From the NCBI GenBank assembly GCA_021390615.1, contig JAJEJU010000019.1, positions 55,137 to 119,136 of the forward strand: DNA of 64,000 nt, in the 5' to 3' direction. Under the pieces are notes generated by a model. The model was given only the letters and a program-made list of their open reading frames with translations, did not search any database and had not been told where the DNA came from. The translations under genes were made by a program, and so were the position numbers. How positions within the stretch are numbered: the stretch's first letter is position 1; each line of letters begins with the position of its first letter. Below, piece by piece: positions 19,101 through 25,996 of the stretch. This DNA is from Rhodanobacteraceae bacterium ZG21-1 (GTDB taxonomy: Bacteria > Pseudomonadota > Gammaproteobacteria > Xanthomonadales > Rhodanobacteraceae).

Positions 19101-19206
19101 CGCTGGCGGCGATCGATGACGCCGGCATGCCAGCGGCGAGCGCGGCTACCGAGGTGCCGATCAGGCTCGCCAACAGGCGCTTCTTGAAGTTTCCACTCGT
19201 TCTCAT
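16123..19206 (-). CDS. TonB-dependent outer membrane receptor, Oar-like, with carboxypeptidase-regulatory N-domain
   Basis: A 1027-residue outer-membrane receptor. A signal peptide covers about residues 1-34. Residues 38-110 form a carboxypeptidase-regulatory-like beta sandwich ('GSYALVGLPPGTYQVDAG'). The plug follows, with 'TTPQASRNFLEFADSVPG', 'YIDGVGQKNYVLPGG' and 'AEYDQISSAAVTAETKSGTN'. The barrel runs to the C-terminal 'YPRTLKFTMGMSF', which ends in the aromatic needed for Bam insertion. This Oar/CarbopepD_reg class is common in Xanthomonadales for carbohydrate uptake. GGGGAGGGG precedes the ATG, and the gene starts 28 bp after the LacI regulator stop, so they are likely co-transcribed. 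Uptake of glucan oligosaccharides is inferred from the neighbours. Confidence 0.92.
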   Translation of the reverse strand: MRTSGNFKKRLLASLIGTSVAALAAGMPASSIAASADATLRGHAAAGAVVTAKQVDTGAVRRTKADNDGSYALVGLPPGTYQVDAGAGTERLVTLTVASTATLDLTAPAVTGAAPSAANATNLNAVTVSATTLQEVKTSEVGSQVSLRQINTTPQASRNFLEFADSVPGMVFTRSANGDTSLRSGAQASSAINVYIDGVGQKNYVLPGGVTGQNNSQGNPFPQLAIGEYKVITSNYKAEYDQISSAAVTAETKSGTNEFHGDVFGSYTNTAMRAETPEEQADHDKQSSHEKDYGFDLGGPILKDKAHFFVAYEGKEFDSPVAIVPGSNASYWNQLPPDVRSQIGPASLPFKENDWFGKIDFEPTDRDRFEVSGKYRDESAISGVGQTNTASAGLNTENTDKRFDVRWDHSADSWFNRLQLTYENAFYHPTPVITGIGNNYTPSNDQNQIIVQTGNSPLAEQNKGQKGPSLQDDLTFNDIEWHGDHVIKMGFKYKLVDLTAQDAGDSNALFSYAVNPLTGTETIPYKVQFGSPVPGQNPSITTTDRQFGTYIQDDWAVDDHLTLNLGVRWDYEKTPSYLNFVTPASVIDALNSQDPNAPTGQTYAQSLAKGGININNYISTGNNRHAPKNEWQPRFGFSYDINGDEEHVIFGGAGRSYDRDLYESLQVEQTKSILSQPTLYFNTPDESCTPSATCLTWNPAYLSIPTLQSLVAGSTAGKEVDLINNNLKAPYSDQISLGMRNKIGDWNTSAAIASVKSFDGIVYTLGNRFPNGSMWARPGQYGCVASPQDPTAACQAWSAAIPGYGSLILGNNGLTTKTTQVLLSAEKPYTKESGWGVSFAYTYTHALQNNDNADPTDQYAFDYSKIGNYPFTGSGVSKHRLVVTGNLDGPWGFVLGAKLTLATPIPDLNLACYGAPRPYQDEGSFNGNGCRSVSITPPATGRFLIGGKAFGYRDIDFQATKNFKIWGNLNAYARLDLINAFNWNNYTSYIENWGVNGVMNKTPVIYNPTGDITGYPRTLKFTMGMSF

Positions 19207-19234
19207 GCTGCCCCTCCCCAGGTCGTGGTGTGTA

Positions 19235-20260
19235 TCAGCGGCGCTCTTTTGCGTACGTGGCGTTGTGCGCGCCGCAGGTGTCGCGAATGACGATGTCGCA
19301 GCCGAGCGTGTGGGCGTCCGCCGGCGGCTGCCCCGGCACGTCCAGTTGGCCGGCCAGGCGTTCGAGCGCCTGGCGACCGAGATCGGCGATGCTCACGCGC
19401 ACCGTGCTCAGCGGCGGCGTCACATAGCGGGCGATCGGGATGTCGTCGAAGCCGCCCAGCGCGATGTCGCTGGGTACATCGAGGCTGCCTTCCTTGAGTG
19501 CATACAGGCAGCCGACCGCCATCATGTCGTTGGCCGCGAAAATGGCGCGTGGGCGCTGCTGGCGCTGCAGCCATTCGCGTCCCGCGCGATAGCCCGATTC
19601 CTCGCTGAAGTCGCCGGCGATGACGTCGAGCGGCGCGCCCGGCGCGTGTTGCGCCATCGCGGCGCGATAGCCGCGGTCGCGTTCCTGCGCGTCGAAGTTG
19701 CCCTCGGGCCCGGCGATGAAACCGACCCCGCCGCGGCCATGCTCAAGCAGGTGACGCACCATCGCGAAGGCGCCCGCGTAGTTGTCGACGTTGAGCACCG
19801 CGTAGGCCGGGTCCCGCACCGCGCTGTTGAGCAGCACCGCCGGCATCGCATCCGGCAGGTTCGCGCGCAGGAATTCCGCATCGACATGCGGCGACAGGAT
19901 CAGCATGCCGTCGACCCGGCCCTGCATGGCGCGCAAGGCCGCCGCGGCCTCGCTGGCATGGCCGTGCGAGGAGGACACCAGCAAGTGCAGACGGCGGCCG
20001 CGTGCGGCGAGATCGATGCCGCGGATAAGCTCGGAGAAGAATTCGCCATAGAGGTCGGGCAGCAGCGCGCCGATCGTATGCGTGCGCCTTGTAATCAGGC
20101 TCTGTGCGGCGCTGTGGGGCACATAGCGCAGGCGTTTGGCCACCTCGTGGATGCGCCGCTGCGTCTCCTGGGTGACGCCGCCGTGGTTGTTGAGCGCGCG
20201 CGATACCGAGGCCACGGAAACCCGGGCTTCCCGCGCCACGTCTTTGATGGTGACTGCCAT
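19235..20260 (-). CDS. LacI-family transcriptional regulator
   Basis: A 341-residue repressor-type regulator. The N-terminal helix-turn-helix is 'MAVTIKDVAREARVSVASVS' with the hinge 'RALNNHGGV'. The periplasmic-binding-like effector domain contains 'IGALLPDLYGEFFSELIRGI', 'VDGMLILSPH' and 'PSDIALGGFDDIPIARYVTP', the last being a hallmark of the sugar-binding core. The start at 20260 is preferred over an ATG 20 codons upstream because it matches the family start, has GGGAA upstream, and leaves the operator-like sites at 20306-20343 in the 5' region. It lies directly upstream of the TonB receptor and near the hydrolase/ABC operon, so it probably regulates this sugar locus and itself. Confidence 0.9.
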   Translation of the reverse strand: MAVTIKDVAREARVSVASVSRALNNHGGVTQETQRRIHEVAKRLRYVPHSAAQSLITRRTHTIGALLPDLYGEFFSELIRGIDLAARGRRLHLLVSSSHGHASEAAAALRAMQGRVDGMLILSPHVDAEFLRANLPDAMPAVLLNSAVRDPAYAVLNVDNYAGAFAMVRHLLEHGRGGVGFIAGPEGNFDAQERDRGYRAAMAQHAPGAPLDVIAGDFSEESGYRAGREWLQRQQRPRAIFAANDMMAVGCLYALKEGSLDVPSDIALGGFDDIPIARYVTPPLSTVRVSIADLGRQALERLAGQLDVPGQPPADAHTLGCDIVIRDTCGAHNATYAKERR

Positions 20261-20305
20261 ATGCGCTGATTCCCGGGCACGGTCTTGGATCCCCTTCGGA
20301 GTCAA

Positions 20306-20319
20306 CGTAATCGTTTTCA
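20306..20319 (-). promoter_or_regulatory. Candidate LacI-family operator 1
   Basis: On the minus strand the site reads TGAAAACGATTACG, matching the classical LacI-family consensus TGNAANCGNTNNCA at all constrained positions but the last. It lies 46 bp upstream of the chosen lacI start, a place fit for autoregulation. Prediction from sequence only. Confidence 0.5.
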
Positions 20320-20326
20320 TGGCGGC

Positions 20327-20343
20327 TTGTAAAGCTTTTGCAA
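20327..20343. promoter_or_regulatory. Candidate LacI-family operator 2 (near-palindrome)
   Basis: TTGTAAAGCTTTTGCAA has arms TTGTAAA and TTTGCAA (6 of 7 positions complementary) around GCT. It sits 8 bp from operator 1 and resembles TTGCAAA-type half-sites of sugar-responsive LacI regulators. Two adjacent sites could allow cooperative binding. Confidence 0.4.
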
Positions 20344-20692
20344 ATCAAGCACTTTGCTGCAATGCAATAAAACCGAAAGCAGGATTGCGCTTGCCTGCCT
20401 CGCGGTGCCGGGCTCGTCCGCAGGCCTTGCCGGGATGGCTTCGCAGGCTCCCGGTGCCCGCATGCAACCCCCTAAGCGGCCTGGAAAAATCCTTGCGCCG
20501 CGCGCGGGCTAGCCGGCTCAGTCCACTGTGGCTACGCCGCTTCGGCGAGCCGCGCAAAGACGACTTGAAATCGGCATAAATAAGTCATAGGGTTGTCGTT
20601 AAATAAAGATTAATCTTCAGCAGGACAAGCGGCTGTAAAATCCACCTGCGGTTTGTCTCATCACTTTCACTTAACTCGATGTTTTTGCAGCT

Positions 20693-21160
20693 ATGACTTC
20701 CCTGATCCTGGTCACCGCTCTGTGTTTTGCCGGCCTGGCTTTCATGGCCGTCAAGCGCGTGCCGGTGGGTCAGGTCTACAGCCTGTACCGCAACGGCAAG
20801 CCGGCGCGGCTGCTGCAGCCGGGGGTGCATGTAGTGCTGCCTTTACTCGAGCGCGTGGCCCATCGCATCGACCTCAACGGCCAGGTGCTGCGTTTCCAGG
20901 AAGCGCTGGAAGCCGGCAGCCAGGCACGTGACGTGCGCGGCACGGTGTACTGGCAGGTGCTCGAGCCGGAGCGCGCCGAGGCGGTGATCGAACAGGCCGA
21001 CCAGCTGATCCGCCGCGGCGCCTGCGAAGCCCTGCGCGAGACCTCCGCCGCCCTCGAGGCCGATCAGCGCGATCTCGGCGTGCAGGTCAAGCAGAACCTC
21101 AATCGAGTGCTGCGCGAGCGCGGCATGATGGTGACCCGCGTCGAGCTGGATCGGGTCTGA
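20693..21160 (+). CDS. Short SPFH/band-7 domain protein
   Basis: A 155-residue protein with an N-terminal helix (residues 2-20, LILVTALCFAGLAFMAVK) and then the start of a stomatin/prohibitin domain: 'VPVGQVYSLYRNGKPARLLQ', 'PGVHVVLPLLERVAHRIDL', and 'DVRGTVYWQVLEPERAEAV'. It ends soon after the helix 'LNRVLRERGMMVTRVELDRV', where full-length stomatins continue for another 100 or more residues. So it is a minimal band-7 protein, membrane anchored, that could oligomerise on membranes. The Shine-Dalgarno is weak; translation may be coupled to a 5-codon frame that overlaps its ATG. No NfeD partner is adjacent. Link to the rsmG-parAB genes downstream is unclear. Confidence 0.7.
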   Translation: MTSLILVTALCFAGLAFMAVKRVPVGQVYSLYRNGKPARLLQPGVHVVLPLLERVAHRIDLNGQVLRFQEALEAGSQARDVRGTVYWQVLEPERAEAVIEQADQLIRRGACEALRETSAALEADQRDLGVQVKQNLNRVLRERGMMVTRVELDRV

Positions 21161-21308
21161 GCGGCGGCCTTCGGCGCGCACGGCGCCGATCCAAAGGGTT
21201 TTCCTCCTCCTCGCTTCATTTCCAGCGGCGTTTCGCCAGTTAGGGCGTGCGCGGCACGACGGCCTTGCCGGATACTTCGCTCCCGTCCTCCGACGCCCAG
21301 GAATCGAC

Positions 21309-21950
21309 ATGAGTTCTCGCGACGCCCTGCACGCCCAGCTCGATCAGGGTGTCGCCGCGCTCGGCCTGCAGCTGCCGGCAACGGCATTGACGCAGCTGCT
21401 CGACTATCAGGCCCTGCTGCAGCGCTGGAACGGCACCTACAACCTCACCGCGGTGCGTGAGCCGGCGCAGATGATTACCCGCCATCTGCTCGATTCCCTG
21501 GCGATCCTGCCCTACGTCTCCGGCGCCAGCCTGGTCGACCTGGGCACCGGGCCCGGCCTGCCCGGCCTGGTGCTGGCGATCGCCGCGCCTGGGCGCGAGG
21601 TGTTGCTGGTGGACTCCAATGGCAAGAAGGTGCGCTTTCTGCGCGAAGCCATTCGCGCGCTGGGGCTGAAAGGCGTCAGCGCAATGCAGCAGCGGGTGGA
21701 GACGCTCGAAGGCCGCTACGACTGCGTTACCGCGCGCGCCTTCGCCTCGTTGGCCGACATGCTGGGCTGGGGCGGTCATCTGCTGGCGCCCGGCGGCACC
21801 TGGCTGGCCATGAAAGGCCAGACCGCGGAGGACGAACTGGCCGGTTTGCCGAGCGCGTTCGAGCTGCGCGCGCGGCATGCGCTGAGCGTGCCCGGGCTGG
21901 ATGCCGCGCGGGAACTGCTGCTGATCGGCCGCCGCGGCGACGCGGCCTGA
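21309..21950 (+). CDS. rsmG: 16S rRNA (guanine-527-N7)-methyltransferase
   Basis: Methylates G527 of 16S rRNA using S-adenosylmethionine; loss confers low-level streptomycin resistance in other bacteria. At 213 residues it has the usual length. 'QRWNGTYNLTAVREP' near residue 38 and the SAM-binding loop DLGTGPGLPG (residues 77-86) are diagnostic, with 'ARAFASLADM' in the catalytic region. AGGA lies 6 nt before the ATG. It is followed by parA and parB, the usual gidB-parAB order near the chromosome origin, although mnmG is not present upstream. Confidence 0.95.
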   Translation: MSSRDALHAQLDQGVAALGLQLPATALTQLLDYQALLQRWNGTYNLTAVREPAQMITRHLLDSLAILPYVSGASLVDLGTGPGLPGLVLAIAAPGREVLLVDSNGKKVRFLREAIRALGLKGVSAMQQRVETLEGRYDCVTARAFASLADMLGWGGHLLAPGGTWLAMKGQTAEDELAGLPSAFELRARHALSVPGLDAARELLLIGRRGDAA

Positions 21951-22143
21951 TCGCGCCGGCGAACGGCGCCCATCGCCGGGCCGGCGTCAAGACAGGGTCG
22001 CCCGGACAGCAATCCGCCCGCTGCTCTCGCTCCGGCGATGCCCGGGCCGGAGCGGCCAGGCATGCGCATCCCTGACGGCGTCCCAATCGCAGCGGGCGCT
22101 GATGCTAATCTAATGCTCTTTACGCGCACGGTACGACGACACC

Positions 22144-23001
22144 ATGGCCCGTATCATCGCTGTCGCCAACCAGAAGGGCGGCGTCGGCAAGACCACCTCC
22201 GCCGTCAATCTCGCTGCAGCCCTGGCTGCGGCGAAGCGGCGTGTGTTGCTGGTCGACCTGGATCCGCAGGGCAACGCCACCACCGCGTCGGGCATCGACA
22301 AGCACGAAGCCAAGCCGAACGGCTGCGAGGTGCTGCTGGACGAAGCTGCGGTAGATCAGGCGGTGGTGCGCACCGAAGGTCACTACGATCTGCTGCCGGG
22401 CAACGGCGACCTCACCGCGGCCGAGCTGAAGCTGATGGATGCGCTGGCGCGCGAGCATCGCCTGAAGGAGCAACTGGTCAAGATCGACGCGAAGTACGAC
22501 ATCGTGCTGATCGACTGCCCGCCGTCGCTCAACCTGCTCACTTTGAATGCGCTTACCGCAGCCGACAGCGTGCTGATTCCGGTGCAGTGCGAATACTTTG
22601 CGCTGGAAGGCCTGTCCAGCCTGCTCGACACGGTGAAGGCGGTGCGTCAGCGGCTCAACCCGCGGCTGGAGATCGAGGGCCTGCTGCGCACCATGTATGA
22701 CGTGCGCAACAACCTGGGCAACGAGGTCTCGGCACAGCTGACCCAGCACTTCGGCGACAAGGTGCTGCGCTCGATCATTCCGCGCAATATCCGGCTCGCC
22801 GAGGCGCCCAGCCACGGCCAGCCTATCCATCAGTACGACCGCAGCTCGCGTGGCGCCATCGCTTATATCGGCCTGGCCGGAGAGATGATCCGTCGCGCGC
22901 GTGCGCATGACGGCGCTCCCGCCGGCGAAGCGGTCGACGAGGTGCACGACGACGAACTCGAAGTGGCGCACGACGCCTCCGCGCAACACCATCAGGAGTA
23001 G
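22144..23001 (+). CDS. parA: Chromosome-partitioning ATPase ParA/Soj
   Basis: Walker-type ATPase that moves ParB-parS complexes to segregate the chromosome. The deviant Walker A KGGVGKTT is at residues 11-18, followed by 'VDLDPQGNATTASG' (Walker A') and 'DIVLIDCPPSLNLLTLNAL' (Walker B). Its 285 residues are about 20 longer than usual because of an acidic, His/Asp/Glu-rich tail ('EAVDEVHDDELEVAHD') after the core. parB begins two bases after its stop, so the genes are co-transcribed. No parS-like TGTTTCACGTGAAACA was noticed in the window. Confidence 0.95.
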   Translation: MARIIAVANQKGGVGKTTSAVNLAAALAAAKRRVLLVDLDPQGNATTASGIDKHEAKPNGCEVLLDEAAVDQAVVRTEGHYDLLPGNGDLTAAELKLMDALAREHRLKEQLVKIDAKYDIVLIDCPPSLNLLTLNALTAADSVLIPVQCEYFALEGLSSLLDTVKAVRQRLNPRLEIEGLLRTMYDVRNNLGNEVSAQLTQHFGDKVLRSIIPRNIRLAEAPSHGQPIHQYDRSSRGAIAYIGLAGEMIRRARAHDGAPAGEAVDEVHDDELEVAHDASAQHHQE

Positions 23002-23003
23002 CT

Positions 23004-23870
23004 ATGGCGGCGAAGAAACGAGGTCTGGGACGCGGGCTGGACGCCCTGCTCGGCGGCGAAGCCGGCGAGGTGGTGCAGGCGCTGGAGCAGGATGGCGAAC
23101 TGCGCACCCTGCCGATCCAGCAGATCCAGCCCGGCAAGTACCAGCCGCGGCGGCACTGGAACGACGAGGCGCTGGACGAACTGGCCGCCTCGATCCGCGC
23201 GCAGGGCCTGATCCAGCCGGTGGTGGTGCGCGCGATCGGCAAGCACAGCTACGAGCTGATCGCCGGCGAACGCCGCTGGCGCGCCGCGCAGCGCGCGGGG
23301 CTGAGCGAGCTGCCGGCCCTGGTCAAGGCGGTGCCGGAAGCAGCTGTGCCGGCGATGGCGCTGATCGAGAACATCCAGCGCGAGGACCTCACCTCGCTGG
23401 AAGAAGCCGACGCGCTGAAGCGCCTGATCGACGAATTCGACCTCACCCATCAGCAGGCCGCCGAGGCTGTGGGCCGTTCGCGTGCGGCGGTCTCCAACCT
23501 GCTGCGCCTCACCGAGCTGCCGATCTCGATCAAGAAGCTGTTGGACGAAGGCAAGCTGGACATGGGCCATGCCCGCTGCCTGCTCACCCTGCCCGAAGGC
23601 GAGGCCGAAAGCCTGGCCCTGCAGGCAGCGCGCAACGGCTGGACCGTGCGCGAGCTGGAAGAGGCCGCGCGGCGCGCGCAGACCGCCCCCAAGGGCAAGG
23701 CCAAGACCAGCACGACGCGGGATCCGAACATCCTCGATCTGGAACGCCAGCTGGGCGAGCGCCTGGCCGCCAAGGTGGAGCTGGCCCAGGGCCGCGGCGG
23801 CCGCGGCAAGCTGGTGATCCACTACCACAGCAACGACGAGCTGGAAGGCATACTCGGCAAGATCCGCTGA
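23004..23870 (+). CDS. parB: Chromosome-partitioning protein ParB/Spo0J
   Basis: CTPase and parS-binding clamp, 288 residues. The N-terminus has the conserved 'KRGLGRGLDALLGG', the CTP-binding 'GERRWRAAQRAG' near residue 88, and 'ENIQREDLTSLEEA' near residue 127. The DNA-binding helix-turn-helix is 'THQQAAEAVGRSRAAVSNLL' near residue 150. The C-terminal dimerisation part ends 'GKLVIHYHSNDELEGILGKI'. It follows parA by two bases. The next gene starts 16 bp downstream, so it may be part of the same transcript. Confidence 0.95.
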   Translation: MAAKKRGLGRGLDALLGGEAGEVVQALEQDGELRTLPIQQIQPGKYQPRRHWNDEALDELAASIRAQGLIQPVVVRAIGKHSYELIAGERRWRAAQRAGLSELPALVKAVPEAAVPAMALIENIQREDLTSLEEADALKRLIDEFDLTHQQAAEAVGRSRAAVSNLLRLTELPISIKKLLDEGKLDMGHARCLLTLPEGEAESLALQAARNGWTVRELEEAARRAQTAPKGKAKTSTTRDPNILDLERQLGERLAAKVELAQGRGGRGKLVIHYHSNDELEGILGKIR

Positions 23871-23886
23871 GGCGCCGCGCCACGGC

Positions 23887-24240
23887 ATGGCCATCGACTT
23901 CGCCGCCTTCCGCGCCCTGGCGCTGGCCCTGCCGGACGTCGAGGAAGGCAGCTCCTACGGCACCCCCGCCTTCAAGCTGCGCGGCAAGCTGATGGCGCGC
24001 TTGAAGGAGGACGGCGGCACGGTCGTGCTGCGCACCAGCTGGGAGCAGCGCGAACGCCTGCTGGTGCTGCACCCGCGCGCCTGCCTGGTCACCGATCATT
24101 ACCGTGCCCATCCCTGGGTCTTGCTGCGGCTGGCCGCCGCCGGCCGGCCCCTGGCCACGGCGCTGCTGCGCCAGGCCTGGCAACTGACCGCCACGCCCGC
24201 GCTGCGCCGCCGCCACGGCGTCGAGCCGCCGCCAGGCTGA
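23887..24240 (+). CDS. MmcQ/YjbR family protein
   Basis: A 117-residue protein with the YjbR double-wing-like fold: 'FRALALALPDVEEGSSYGTP' at residues 8-27, 'FKLRGKLMARL' and 'YRAHPWVLLRLA' follow. The family was first seen beside mitomycin resistance genes and is annotated as putative DNA binding, but its function is unresolved. It starts 16 bp after parB, so it may be read from the same transcript. The ATG gives a full-length family member; no good Shine-Dalgarno is seen. Confidence 0.8.
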   Translation: MAIDFAAFRALALALPDVEEGSSYGTPAFKLRGKLMARLKEDGGTVVLRTSWEQRERLLVLHPRACLVTDHYRAHPWVLLRLAAAGRPLATALLRQAWQLTATPALRRRHGVEPPPG

Positions 24241-24322
24241 GCGCAACCTCGCCGCCGCCTGCCGCGAGCGGCTAGAATCGCAGACGCCCGGCGCCTTTCA
24301 CGCCCCGTCACAGGCTTTTTCC

Positions 24323-25039
24323 ATGCCACAGCTCTCCGTCGTCGTGCCGGTATTCAACGAGCGCGACAACATTCCACCGCTGCTCGCCGAGATCGCCGCC
24401 GCCCTGCGCGGCAAGTTCGATTTCGAGATCGTCTATGTGGACGACGATTCCAGCGACGACAGCGTGGCCGTGCTGACCGCGCAGAAGCCCAGCTATCCCG
24501 AGTTGCGCGTGGTGCGCCACCTGAGCCGCAGCGGCCAGAGCACGGCGGTGTGGAACGGCGTGCGCGCCGCGCGTTCGCCGTGGATCGCCACCCTCGACGG
24601 CGACGGCCAGAACGATCCGGCCGACATTCCCAAGCTGCTCGCCGCGCGCGACGCGGCCACCTCGGACGTGCGCCTGCTGGCTGGCTGGCGCACCACCCGC
24701 CGCGACAGCTTCAACAAGCGGATCTCTTCCAAGATCGCCAACGCGGTGCGCTCGCGCATGCTCAGGGACGCCACCCCGGACACCGGCTGCGGTCTGAAGC
24801 TGTTCGAGCGCGAAGTGTTCCTGCGCCTGCCCTACTTCGACCACATGCACCGCTACCTGCCGGCCCTGGTCAAGCGCGCCGGCTTCCAGAGCCAGAGCGT
24901 GCCGGTAGGCCATCGTCCGCGCACCGCGGGCACCTCCAAGTACGGCATGCTCGACCGCCTGTGGGTGGGCATTGCCGACCTGCGCGGGGTGGCCTGGCTG
25001 ATGCGTCGCGGCAAGGTGACCCAGGTCGAGGAAATCTGA
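24323..25039 (+). CDS. Family 2 glycosyltransferase (DPM1/ArnC-like)
   Basis: A 238-residue GT-A enzyme: 'SVVVPVFNERDNIPPLLAEI' at the N-terminus, the nucleotide-binding 'YVDDDSSDDS' near residue 38 and the DGDGQNDP metal motif near 92. 'DTGCGLKLFEREVFLRLPYF' and 'HMHRYLPALVKRAGFQ' resemble the undecaprenyl/dolichol-phosphate sugar transferase group (DPM1, ArnC, GtrB). It lacks the C-terminal transmembrane helices of ArnC/GtrB, so it is probably a membrane-associated cytoplasmic enzyme making a polyprenyl-phosphate sugar. A decayed, inverted copy of its residues 139-209 lies at 25717-25930. Confidence 0.85.
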   Translation: MPQLSVVVPVFNERDNIPPLLAEIAAALRGKFDFEIVYVDDDSSDDSVAVLTAQKPSYPELRVVRHLSRSGQSTAVWNGVRAARSPWIATLDGDGQNDPADIPKLLAARDAATSDVRLLAGWRTTRRDSFNKRISSKIANAVRSRMLRDATPDTGCGLKLFEREVFLRLPYFDHMHRYLPALVKRAGFQSQSVPVGHRPRTAGTSKYGMLDRLWVGIADLRGVAWLMRRGKVTQVEEI

Positions 25040-25109
25040 GCATGGGCTTCGCCGCGGCTCGCCTGCAGGCACCGTGGCCGAAGGGTCCGGCGCGGTTCGC
25101 GCCGACGCC

Positions 25110-25625
25110 ATGACCGCTTACGTCGCGCTGCTGCGGGCGGTCAATGTCGGCGGCACCGGCAAGCTGCCGATGGCCGAGCTGAAGCGCATGTGCGAGGCGG
25201 CAGGTTTCACCGAGGTGCGCACCTATATCGCCAGCGGCAACGTGGTGTTCCGCTCGCGCCTCAGGGAGGCAGCGGTGAAAACCGCGCTCGAGCAGGCCAT
25301 GGCCGCGTACGCGGGCAAGCCGGTCGGCGTGCTGGTGCGTAATGCCGATGAAATAGCCGCCGTGTTGTCAGCCAATCCCTATGCGGAGGCGCTGGGCAAC
25401 CGGGTGGTGGCGATCTTCCTCGATCAGGCGCCTCCGGAAGAGCTGGGCATCGCCGGCCAGCGCGACGAGCGCATCGCCCGCGGCACGCGTGAGCTCTACG
25501 TGCACTACGGCGATGGCATGGCCGACTCCAAACTGAGAATTCGCGCCGCCGCTGCGGGTACGGCGCGCAACATGAATACCATCGCCAAGCTGGCCGAGAT
25601 GGCTCGCTCGCTCGATAAGGGTTAG
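25110..25625 (+). CDS. DUF1697 domain protein
   Basis: A 171-residue protein of the DUF1697 family: 'YVALLRAVNVGGTGKLPMAE' at the N-terminus, 'TYIASGNVVFRS' near residue 46 and 'NMNTIAKLAEMA' near the C-terminus are its signatures. The function is unknown; members are scattered among bacteria. The ATG at 25110 is chosen over an in-frame one 12 codons upstream because it matches the family start. The gene sits between the glycosyltransferase and that gene's inverted remnant, so its position may reflect an insertion or rearrangement. Confidence 0.85.
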   Translation: MTAYVALLRAVNVGGTGKLPMAELKRMCEAAGFTEVRTYIASGNVVFRSRLREAAVKTALEQAMAAYAGKPVGVLVRNADEIAAVLSANPYAEALGNRVVAIFLDQAPPEELGIAGQRDERIARGTRELYVHYGDGMADSKLRIRAAAAGTARNMNTIAKLAEMARSLDKG

Positions 25626-25716
25626 CGCACGCGGCAGCCGCGCGGTGCGCGTTCCCCACCGGTGCGCGCCATCGGCCCTGCGCTGACGGCATCTGCCGTG
25701 GGCCATCAAAAGCAAC

Positions 25717-25930
25717 ATGCCGTACTTGAACGTGCCTGCAATGCGCAGGCGACGACTTACCGGCACGGGCACGCTTCGGCTTGCAGAGACGGAGCGCTTG
25801 ACCAGGGTCGGCGGGCAGCGGTGCATGCGCCCTAGGGAGGGCAGGCACGGGAACACCTCGCGCTCGAACAGCTTCAGGCCGCGGTCGGTATCCGGGGTGG
25901 TGTCCCTTAGCGCGCGCGAACGGTTTGCCG
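25717..25930 (-). pseudogene. Decayed, inverted fragment of a GT2 glycosyltransferase gene
   Basis: Read on the minus strand, this DNA aligns with 24737-24949 of the neighbouring glycosyltransferase over about 213 bp. Shared peptide pieces are 'LRDTTPDTDRGLKLFEREVF' (parent LRDATPDTGCGLKLFEREVF), 'MHRCPPTLVKR' (parent MHRYLPALVKR) and 'GTFKYGM' (parent GTSKYGM). The N-terminal half and the C-terminus are absent, small length changes occur at both ends, and neither the metal motif nor a start remains, so it cannot be functional. It lies in inverse orientation to the parent with the DUF1697 gene between them. It is either a local inverted duplication or the relic of a second, diverged glycosyltransferase gene. 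Confidence 0.8.
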
Positions 25931-25996
25931 AGAGGGAGGCAGACTTTCGTATGCCGTGGAAGCCGCGGCCATCGTGTCGGCAAGTCGCGAGCGGGT

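Larger units (their letters stand above)
20261..20692. other. 432-bp intergenic region between divergent lacI and SPFH genes
   Basis: The left 85 bp hold the two operator-like sites. The centre (about 20380-20560) is GC-rich with no gene that I can support. The right end (20575-20630) is unusually AT-rich for this genome, with runs such as GTTAAATAAAGATTAATC, and probably contains the promoter of the SPFH gene. A five-codon frame (20679-20696) ends in an ATGA overlap with the SPFH start. Confidence 0.5.

Noticed and set aside
17266-19119. A 617-codon plus-strand frame across the TonB receptor
   Set aside because: Antisense shadow; the receptor has signal peptide, plug and barrel end in the other strand.
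21951-23000. parS site near parAB
   Set aside because: No sequence resembling TGTTTCACGTGAAACA was noticed in the window, so none is claimed.
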